The translations under genes were made by a program, and so were the position numbers. Below are positions 1 through 6,400 of a stretch of DNA of 21,746 bases, one piece after another (the first letter of the stretch is position 1; the number at the start of each line of letters is the position of its first letter). Source of the DNA: a virus; IMG/VR virus record IMGVR_UViG_3300032093_000964, positions 1 through 21,746 of that record. The stretch is one strand, 5' to 3'. The notes beneath the pieces were generated by a model. The model saw only the letters and a list, made by a program, of their open reading frames with translations. It did not search any database and was not told where the DNA came from.

Positions 1-208
1 AAAATAAATTATTTACTATTCCTGGATCAGGAGAAATATGTAAAACTCTTATATTTTCGAATGTGGTTTTTTTGTTTAAATATCCATACTTTTCTAATGT
101 GGAATAAAGCAATCTATGCCTAGACTCACTTCCACAATTTTCACACATTTTTTGTTGAAATTTTTTCTCACCACAAATATTACATGACGATTCATTCTTT
201 ATACTCAC
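1..208 (-). CDS. Partial zinc-ribbon protein resembling SAM-dependent methyltransferases (runs off left edge)
   Basis: An open frame on the minus strand starts at a GTG (208-206) with an AAAGGG ribosome-binding site about 7 bases upstream, and is still open at base 1. About 69 residues are visible. The N-terminus has a CxxC (CNICG) and then a second CxxC (MCENCGS), followed by SESRHR, LLYSTLEKYG and VLHISPDPG. In many phage and bacterial class I methyltransferases a Cys-Cys-Arg-rich head with an RHR motif precedes a VLHIAPE-like motif I, so a methyltransferase acting on a glycan or small molecule is likely. The catalytic core lies outside the window, so this is inferred from the head alone. 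The start overlaps the end of the upstream small membrane-protein gene by 17 bases, which suggests the two are co-translated. Confidence 0.6.
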   Translation of the reverse strand, partial: MSIKNESSCNICGEKKFQQKMCENCGSESRHRLLYSTLEKYGYLNKKTTFENIRVLHISPDPGIVNNLF

Positions 209-452
209 TATTTACCCTTTCGCCGTCAATGCAAATTTCACCTTTAAAAACATAAACATTTGAATCAACTCGTATTTGTTCAAATACTTGATTGTTTACA
301 CATTTATAGGGGTCTTTGTAATTCATAAAATAATAGTATGCACCGTAACCAATGCCTGCTAGTACAAGCAGTATAGGAATTATTTTGATATATTTTGATA
401 ACTCTGGCAAAGCCGAGAGTATTTGTGGTAGAAATTTAAGTAAATCTTTCAT
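192..452 (-). CDS. Small single-pass membrane protein, unknown function
   Basis: An 86-residue protein. Residues about 24-43 (IIPILLVLAGIGYGAYYYF) form one hydrophobic transmembrane helix. An amphipathic N-terminal stretch (MKDLLKFLPQILSALPELSK) precedes it, and a polar C-terminal domain of about 40 residues with two Cys (YKCVNN, GEICID) follows. The C-terminal part would probably lie in the periplasm, where the two Cys could pair. The ATG overlaps the stop of the upstream HExxH gene in an ATGA arrangement (4 bases), so translation is coupled. I do not recognise the family. Size and topology would also suit a lysis or superinfection-exclusion protein, but nothing in the sequence proves it. 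Confidence 0.75.
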   Translation of the reverse strand: MKDLLKFLPQILSALPELSKYIKIIPILLVLAGIGYGAYYYFMNYKDPYKCVNNQVFEQIRVDSNVYVFKGEICIDGERVNSEYKE

Positions 453-856
453 TGGTAGTTTGCTACAAAAGATTCATAAAGGTTTAAACCGTAGAGCTCT
501 GCCTCGATTTCCCAAGGTTTGTTTTCGTATACAATATTTTTAGAAACTTTTTTGCCTCGCCATCTTGTCATCGGTTCATTTAAATATCCCAACGAATATT
601 GTTTTACGTGAACCATTTCATGCGCCAAGGTTTTTAGTTTATCATCTATACTCAAACAACGGTTTACTTCAATGATAAAAGAATCTGGTTTACCTTTAAG
701 GTTATAATTATCTATATAGACTAGACCAAAAACATCTAGATTTTTGTACCGAATTGTAAGTTCTAATTGAGCGATTCTCGCAGGCGTAAACAGCAACTCG
801 GCAAAATGATCAATTGCCAAGAGGTGTTTTTTCGGTACTTTTCCATTGATAATCAT
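449..856 (-). CDS. HExxH zinc-metallopeptidase-like (SprT-like) phage protein
   Basis: A 135-residue protein with HEMVH at residues 79-83, the classic zinc-binding and catalytic HExxH motif. It is preceded by a helix-like stretch (SIDDKLKTLA) and followed by PWEIEAELYG (114-123), where E116 or E118 could be the third metal ligand. The short size, the position of the motif in the second half and the downstream WExEA segment resemble SprT-like or minimal gluzincin domains in phages. Substrate unknown; it is cytoplasmic because no signal peptide is present. The ATG lies only 5 bases after a strong -10 hexamer, so the message may be leaderless. No Shine-Dalgarno site can fit. It heads a short operon with the membrane protein and the partial zinc-ribbon gene. 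Confidence 0.75.
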   Translation of the reverse strand: MIINGKVPKKHLLAIDHFAELLFTPARIAQLELTIRYKNLDVFGLVYIDNYNLKGKPDSFIIEVNRCLSIDDKLKTLAHEMVHVKQYSLGYLNEPMTRWRGKKVSKNIVYENKPWEIEAELYGLNLYESFVANYQ

Positions 857-890
857 ACGTCATTGTAACACGGAAAAATGTGTTTGTCAA
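857..890 (-). promoter_or_regulatory. Near-consensus sigma70-type promoter
   Basis: On the minus strand: TTGACA (890-885), a 17-base spacer, then TACAAT (867-862), with TG one base upstream of the -10 (extended -10). It lies immediately after the stop of the gene at 893-1207 and reads into the HExxH gene, whose ATG begins 5 bases downstream of the -10. This is the form expected of an early phage promoter read by host RNA polymerase. Confidence 0.85.
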
Positions 891-892
891 GC

Positions 893-1207
893 TCACCACT
901 TTTCTGCCCGAGACCACGATGAATCATAATCTAGATTATAATCGGTTACATCAGGAATGTCAACAGCAAAATCATCTACCGAAATTTCTCTCCAATCTTC
1001 ACCTTTATTCATTGCCGTAACCATGCGGCGAGATTTTTCTTGGGTAGCAATACCTTCTGGTGTTTGGTGATATTCGATGAGTTTTTTGCGGCGAACTTTT
1101 TTATCTTCTTCAGTATGCTCACGAACATTGCCGCAAGACCTTGAGCAAAAGGGACCACGTTTCGTATGAGTAGTGCCGCAGCGAGGACAATCTTTTTCTT
1201 TTGCCAT
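893..1207 (-). CDS. CxxC/CxxxC zinc-finger protein, unknown function
   Basis: A 104-residue protein starting at the ATG 1207-1205 (MAKEKDCPRCG). A frame extending further upstream to 1270 would read through a terminator hairpin and is not favoured. Residues 7-25 hold Cys7-x2-Cys10-x10-Cys21-x3-Cys25, a single zinc knuckle. A basic segment follows (KKVRRKKLIEYHQ), then TPEGIATQEKSRRM (about residues 50-63), which recalls the DNA-binding NUMOD-type helices of homing endonucleases. The tail is acidic and Trp-rich (DSSWSRAEKW). No HNH or GIY catalytic motif is visible, so it may be a stand-alone DNA-binding protein. The Shine-Dalgarno is weak, because the upstream region is occupied by the terminator. 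Confidence 0.7.
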   Translation of the reverse strand: MAKEKDCPRCGTTHTKRGPFCSRSCGNVREHTEEDKKVRRKKLIEYHQTPEGIATQEKSRRMVTAMNKGEDWREISVDDFAVDIPDVTDYNLDYDSSWSRAEKW

Positions 1208-1234
1208 AAAAATACCCAGACTAAGCTGGGTTTT
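1208..1234 (-). terminator. Rho-independent terminator
   Basis: On the minus strand: ACCCAG (1231-1226), loop CTTAGT, CTGGGT (1219-1214), then ATTTTT. This gives a 6-bp GC-rich stem, with an A-run before it and a T-run after. The stem overlaps the last codons of the gene at 1221-1490, and the T-run ends directly at the ATG of the next gene. It may therefore act as an intergenic attenuator rather than a complete stop. Confidence 0.65.
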
Positions 1235-1490
1235 CGTTACCTTGTAATAATATACTAGGATCTTTTTCACAAAGGAAGTTTATATACTTGACGGCATCAT
1301 TTTCGTTTTCAAAGTACCGAATGATGGTTTGACAAGTGTAAGCAGAAATAAAAATGAGTAGTACACTTTCATCTTTAGAGATGGAGAATTTAATGTACCA
1401 CCCATTTCGTTCTACTGGTGACCAAAATTTTAAATCACTTTTTACTTGATTGAACTTTACCTGGTTCAAAGTCAATGGCTTCTTTTGCAT
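1221..1490 (-). CDS. Hypothetical small phage protein
   Basis: An 89-residue frame. The ATG at 1490 is preceded by TTAGGAAACT, a reasonable Shine-Dalgarno, although the first about 18 residues overlap the upstream gene by 56 bases in another frame. The core (FWSPVERNGWYIKFSIS…VLLIFISAYTCQTIIRYFENENDAVKYINFLC) alternates beta-like and helical stretches, as in small alpha/beta phage proteins. No motif is recognised. The long overlap makes the exact start uncertain; translation could begin at a downstream TTG. The terminator hairpin begins inside its last codons. Confidence 0.6.
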   Translation of the reverse strand: MQKKPLTLNQVKFNQVKSDLKFWSPVERNGWYIKFSISKDESVLLIFISAYTCQTIIRYFENENDAVKYINFLCEKDPSILLQGNENPA

Positions 1491-1683
1491 AGTTTCCTAA
1501 TCCTACTACAAATTTTTCAGACTCTTTGGTATATGTAGTAAAAAAGGAATATGTAGCATGGTCAAAAGCTTTATTGTATGACTTGAAACCTTCAACTTTA
1601 AGGTCAATGAAGGCCTTCATAAAATCTTTTTGACGCTCTGCAACTTCATTGAAAGTCGGTACTGGTGGGAATGTATAAAACAT
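1435..1683 (-). CDS. Small helical protein, phasin-like (tentative)
   Basis: An 82-residue protein with an AGGAG ribosome-binding site 8 bases before the ATG. After a short Pro/aromatic head (MFYTFPPVPTFNEVAERQ) it is an almost continuous amphipathic helix rich in Phe, Ala and Lys. Its aromatic spacing (DFMKAFIDLKVEGFKSYNKAF) resembles phasin-family proteins, which coat polyhydroxyalkanoate granules. The resemblance is in composition only and could equally reflect a phage structural or scaffolding helix. It follows the 47-aa gene by one base and precedes the 89-aa gene with overlap, so it sits in a tight operon. Confidence 0.65.
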   Translation of the reverse strand: MFYTFPPVPTFNEVAERQKDFMKAFIDLKVEGFKSYNKAFDHATYSFFTTYTKESEKFVVGLGNYAKEAIDFEPGKVQSSKK

Positions 1684-1684
1684 T

Positions 1685-1828
1685 TTAGTTTCTCCTGTAA
1701 TTTGAATAATATTGGATCCAATGTTCTACGTCAGCCGTAGATTTTGGATTTTTAGACTCAATAAATACTTCTATCTCCGATTTATGATCCGGTGTTAGAA
1801 AATCGATTAATTTTTGTAAGCAACTCAT
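1685..1828 (-). CDS. 47-residue hypothetical protein
   Basis: Reading the gap on the minus strand gives a clean ATG-to-TAA frame of 47 codons with a GGAG site 6 bases upstream (acaggagttttt). The product is acidic and helical: MSCLQKLIDFLTPDHK, then SEIEVFIESKNPKSTADVEHW, and a basic end (YYSNYRRN). The pattern of an E-x-FI-x-S-K segment followed by ADVE-x-W-I resembles the short DUF3563-type proteins of proteobacteria, but the match is by eye only. Its stop lies one base before the ATG of the next gene, and that gene's AGGAG lies inside its last codons, so translation is probably coupled. Confidence 0.75.
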   Translation of the reverse strand: MSCLQKLIDFLTPDHKSEIEVFIESKNPKSTADVEHWIQYYSNYRRN

Positions 1829-1928
1829 AAAAACTCCTGTACAAGTATATATCCAATCCTATGTTGCAAGAGCACATTTTTTACGGTAATTAGTTTGACT
1901 AAATAGTGTATAAATTCAAGAGGTACCC
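1829..1928. promoter_or_regulatory. Divergent intergenic region with late-promoter-like motifs
   Basis: This 100-base region separates the leftward small genes from the rightward tail cassette. On the plus strand it carries TATAAATT (1909-1916), one mismatch from the T4 late promoter TATAAATA, and CTAAATA (1899-1905). An AGAGG ribosome-binding site precedes the ATG at 1929. On the minus strand TATATACT (about 1850) is a weak -10 candidate. A late promoter is expected for tail genes; the assignment is by motif only. Confidence 0.45.
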
Positions 1929-2126
1929 ATGCCAAACACAAAAGTAAAATCGCATAATCTTGCAAACACCGCAGTCACAGCAGGTTCTTATGGCGGGGAT
2001 GGAAATGCAGCGGCTATTACTGTCGATGCACAAGGTCGAATCACAGCAGCATCAAATGTTGCGGTAAGTGGCGGCGGTAGTGCAGAATCTTCAATACCAA
2101 CAATGTTAATGTTATCGGGAATGTAA
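1929..2126 (+). CDS. Small tail-fibre-type protein
   Basis: A 65-residue protein first in the rightward tail cassette, with AGAGG upstream of its ATG. It contains NTAVTAGSYG (14-23) and AAITVDAQGRITAASN (28-43), a phrase widely repeated in phage tail-fibre and baseplate proteins where beta-strands of a trimeric fibre are formed. It ends in a Gly/Ser stretch and a short hydrophobic tail (PTMLMLSGM). Its size suggests a fibre tip fragment or connector rather than a full fibre. It may be a trimmed copy of a longer fibre gene. Its stop is one base from the next start (TAA-a-ATG). Confidence 0.65.
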   Translation: MPNTKVKSHNLANTAVTAGSYGGDGNAAAITVDAQGRITAASNVAVSGGGSAESSIPTMLMLSGM

Positions 2127-2127
2127 A

Positions 2128-2460
2128 ATGCCACAAACCTTCAAAGTACTAGGACAATCAAATCCAACAGCATTTACAAATACAACTTTGTATACTGTAC
2201 CAGCAGCGACTCAAGCGGTTATATCAACAATTACAATTGCAAATGCCAATACTTCCGCAAATGCAAATTATAGTATTGCGGTACGCCCAGCCGGAGAAGC
2301 TATTGCTGCAAAACACTATATTACAAACAACAATGTGGTTCAATCGGTGGATAGTATCGCATTGACTTTGGGATTGACTTTGGGAAATACTGATGTGGTT
2401 ACTGTTTATACTTCATCATCTAATGTTTCATTTGGTATTTTTGGATCAGAGATAACGTAA
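2128..2460 (+). CDS. Small virion/tail-fibre-associated protein
   Basis: A 110-residue, beta-rich, Ser/Thr/Asn/Ala-rich protein without Cys. The phrases TTLYTVPAATQAVISTITIAN (22-42) and NTDVVTVYTSSSNVSFGIFGSE resemble conserved small structural proteins of marine T4-like phages. The last residues, FGSEIT, recur at the very end of the 1411-residue fibre (3423-7658), which suggests a shared tip or interaction segment. It is translated by coupling with its neighbours (TAA then ATG at both ends). No precise function can be given. Confidence 0.65.
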   Translation: MPQTFKVLGQSNPTAFTNTTLYTVPAATQAVISTITIANANTSANANYSIAVRPAGEAIAAKHYITNNNVVQSVDSIALTLGLTLGNTDVVTVYTSSSNVSFGIFGSEIT

Positions 2461-2461
2461 T

Positions 2462-3397
2462 ATGGCGATCAAGTCATTTGTAGAACAAAATATTAGATCA
2501 CAAAGATTTAATAGAAGAGACACCTCGAATCCTTCGCGCAACGTAACTACTCCCACGGTCGAGTATTTGGTAGTTGCGGGTGGCGGTGGTGGTGGATACG
2601 GATCATCCTCTGGAGGTGGTGGAGCTGGAGGACTTTTAACAGCAACTAATTTTTCTATAACCAAAGGTTCTTCTTTAACTGTTACTGTTGGCGCGGGTGG
2701 TAATGGAGGCACCACGGCCAGTGGATCTAAAGGTTCTAACTCAGTTTTTAGTAGCGTCACTGCTATAGGAGGAGGTTTTGGATCTTATAATGGTGCTAGT
2801 GGTGGTACCGGTGGATCAGGCGGCGGCGGTGGATTGAGTACGTTTACTGGCGGAGGCGCAGGTGGCACCGTGCAAAGTTCCGGCCAAGGAAATGCCGGCG
2901 GTGCAGCAACTGGTGATGGTTCTACTAGATTTTCATCCGGTGGAGGTGGAGGAGCAGGAGGTAACGGACAAACATGGACAACAGGTGTAACTGTCGCCTC
3001 TGATGGAGGATTAGCACTTCAATCATCAATATCTGGAACTTTAACATATTATGCCGGCGGCGGTGGCTCAGGACAAGACACTCGAGCAACAGCTCTGACT
3101 AGGGCTGGATACGGAGGAGGAACTACTACAACTTCTCAAAAAGGAGGAGCGGGTGATGGAGGTACTAATGGAAGCGCAGGGCAAAGTGGATCTACAAACA
3201 CCGGCGGTGGCGGCGCCAGCGGTTCTTATAGTCCTGGAGGCACTGGAAATGGAGGCGCAGGAGGTTCCGGAATTGTAATTATAAGATATACTTCAAATTT
3301 TCTGGATGCTGCTTCGACCACAGGATCTCCAACACTAACAATTTCTGGTGGATTTAAAATTTATACTTTCACAGGTTCAGGTTCAATTACTTTCTAA
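2462..3397 (+). CDS. Glycine-rich adhesin/tail-fibre tip protein
   Basis: A 311-residue protein. After a polar N-terminus (MAIKSFVEQNIRSQRFNRR) the YLVVAGGGGGG phrase (about residues 35-45) starts a region of poly-glycine runs that extends to about residue 275 (GGGGAGG, GGSGGGGG, GGGGGAGGNG, NGGAGGSG). It closes with VIIRYTSNF and a beta-strand tail, TLTISGGFKIYTFTGSGS. This architecture matches the Gly-rich domain family of phage tail proteins. Polyglycine sandwiches are known from T4-like gp38 adhesins, where the loops contact the host receptor. It starts one base after the previous stop. Host-range specificity is the likely role; it could also be a fibre-bound structural protein. Confidence 0.75.
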   Translation: MAIKSFVEQNIRSQRFNRRDTSNPSRNVTTPTVEYLVVAGGGGGGYGSSSGGGGAGGLLTATNFSITKGSSLTVTVGAGGNGGTTASGSKGSNSVFSSVTAIGGGFGSYNGASGGTGGSGGGGGLSTFTGGGAGGTVQSSGQGNAGGAATGDGSTRFSSGGGGGAGGNGQTWTTGVTVASDGGLALQSSISGTLTYYAGGGGSGQDTRATALTRAGYGGGTTTTSQKGGAGDGGTNGSAGQSGSTNTGGGGASGSYSPGGTGNGGAGGSGIVIIRYTSNFLDAASTTGSPTLTISGGFKIYTFTGSGSITF

Positions 3398-3422
3398 TCA
3401 CGAAAAATAAAAAGAAAAAGAT

Positions 3423-6400
3423 ATGCCATTAACACAACTAACAGGCGGATTAATTGAACCAGGATCAATTCAACAGTCCGATTTAAGTACAGAAGTAGCA
3501 GCAAACATATCTTCTGCTTTTGCTGCGGCTAACTCCGCAGCATCTTACGCCAATCAGGCATTTTCTGCGGCGAATACAGCATCATCGGGTAGCATAGATA
3601 GTTACGCTAGAGATACAGCGAATAGTGCCGCTTTTTATGCTAATAGTGCATTTAACGAAGCGAATTCGGCCTTCAATAAAGCCAATACTTCTGTTATAGC
3701 AGGTAGTTATGCAAACTCAGCATACAGTCAGGCCAACAATGCAACTACAAATGCTGGAGTGGCAGACACTAAAGCTGTAAATGCGGGATCATATGCTAAC
3801 TCTGCGTATAGTCAAGCTAATACCGCCACAACAAATGCATCTACAGCTGATGGTAAAGCAGTAACAGCTGGTAACTATGCGAATACAGCATACAGTCAAG
3901 CAAACACCGCAACTATTAATGCTGCAACAGCCGATAGTAAAGCAGTAAGTGCTGGAGAATATGCTAATACTGCCTTTGGTCAAGCCAATACGGCCGTAAC
4001 CAATGCTGCTACAGCTGATGATAAAGCTGTAAGTACTGCATCATATTCTAATTCAGCATTTGGTGCCGCTAATAGTGGTTCATCTTATGCCAATTCAGCA
4101 TATACTCAAGCTAATACAGCAACAACAAATTCAACTACAGCTGATCAAAAGGCCACAAGTGCTGGAGAATACGCTAACTCAGCCTATGGTCAATCTAATA
4201 CCGCAATCACTAATGCATCTACCGCTGATGGTAAGGCTGTAACAGCTGGCATTTATGCCAACGCTGCCTTCAGTGAGGCCAACACTGTTGATTCTAAAGC
4301 AGTAACAGCTGGTAACTATGCCAACTCGGCATTTGGTGTTGCGAACACTGCAACTACAAATGCTGCGACTGCCGACAGCAAAGCAGTATCATCCGGAGTT
4401 TATGCTAACAGTGCTTATGGTGCTGCTAACACAGTAGATTCTAAAATTATTGATGTTGGTGGTTATGCTAACTCAGCATACACTCAAGCAAATACCGCAG
4501 ATAGTAAAGCAGTAACATCTGGTAACTATGCTAACTCAGCATATACTCAAGCAAATACATCTGACAGTAAAGCGGTAAGTGCTGGTAGTTATGCTAACTC
4601 AGCTTACACACAAGCAAATACAGCAACTACAAATGCAGCAACTGCCGACAGTAAAGCTGTAAGTGCAGGATCATATGCTAATTCGTCCTTTAGTGTGGCT
4701 AATACAGCAACTACAAATGCTGCTACAGCTGATGGTAAAGCTGTTGATGCAGGACAATATGCTAACTCTGCTTATACTCAAGCAAACACTGCAACTACAA
4801 ATGCTGCTACAGCTGATGGTAAAGCAGTAACAGCTGGCAGTTATGCTAATGCAGCGTTTGGTATTGCCAACACAGCAGATGTCAATTCTATTTCTGCTGG
4901 TAACTATGCTAATGCTGCTTTTGCTGTGGCCAATAGTGGTATTACCGATTCTTGGGCTAGAGATACTGCAAACGCTGCATCTAGTTATGCCAATTCAGGA
5001 TTTTATACTGCTAATAGTTCTGGTCTTTATGCTAATGCAGCATTTGCGGCCGCAAATACAGGAGTGCCAGATACTTTAGCTAGAGATACTGCTAATGCGG
5101 CATCAAGTTATGCCAATTCTTCTTTTAATACAGCGAATACTGCTGACAGTAAAGCAGTGAGTGCTGGTAGTTATGCTAACTCAGCTTTTGGTGCAGCAAA
5201 CACAACAGCAATTTACGCAAACGCTGCATTTGCTGATGCCAACACCAAATTTAGTTCATCGGGCGGCACAATCTCTGGTAACGTTACTATCCTCTATGAT
5301 CTTAGTGTCTTAGGAAATGTTAGTTTTACAGGAAATGTTACTTCTGTAACTGTCACTGGTAATAGTGGTCAATTTTTTGGTGAAGCGAACGGGCATAACG
5401 CATTATATGCTGGTATTCCTGTTGGATATGACTATCAGCCACATACAGTATTTCAAGCATCAACAAATGAGGATAATTACTCTCAAATAAACATTCAAAA
5501 CATTAATCCTGGAAATAACGCATCATCTGATTATGTTGCTACGGCCGATAACGGTACTGAAAATGATACTTATATTGACATGGGTATTGCTAGTAGTCTG
5601 CATGCCGATCCTGAATTTACGTTAGTTGGTCCAAATGATGGTTACTTGTATGTGTCTGGCAATACAGTCACGGGCGGTGGTGGCCTTGTAATTGGTACAC
5701 TTTTAGAAAATGATGTCATATTTACTGCTGGTGGCATGAATGAAGAAAATGAACAAATGCGTATCATTGGTTCAAGCAATACGATTAACATTCGTTCTAA
5801 TGTAGATTCAAGTATCGCAAAGAGTGTTTTATTGGGACCAATTGCAAACCTTCATATTACAGGTGGTTCAAATGATGATTATATTAGAACCGATGGTTCA
5901 GGTAATCTGACATTTGCAAATTTAACTTCCGCAAATGTAATTAAAGTTTTATATGATACAGCTAACACTACTAGTCAAACAGCTGTAAGTTCTAGTTCAT
6001 ATGCAAATGGCGCTTTTGCTGCAGCTAATACAGCAGACCAAAAAGCTGTAACGGCTGGAACATACGCCAATGCGGCATTTGCAGCCGCTAATACAGGCGC
6101 CAGTAGTTCAGACCAATATGCTAGAGACACTGCTAATGCTGCATCTAGTTATGCCAATTCATCTTATAGTCAAGCAAACACAGCCACAACTAATGCTGCT
6201 ACAGCTGATGGTAAAGCTGTAACAGCTGGATCATATGCTAATGCTGCCTTTGCTTTAGCTAATACCTCAGATAGTAAAGCAGTAACAGCAGGTAACTATG
6301 CTAATTCAGCTTATGGTCAAGCTAATACAGCAACTACCAATGCTACTACTGCTGACTCTAAAGCTTTAACGGCAGGTGATTACGCTAACTCATCCTATAC

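Noticed and set aside
2446-2760. 104-residue Pro-rich frame on the minus strand
   Set aside because: It is the complement of the glycine-run adhesin (GGN codons read as NCC), has no ribosome site, and the plus-strand protein is recognisable.
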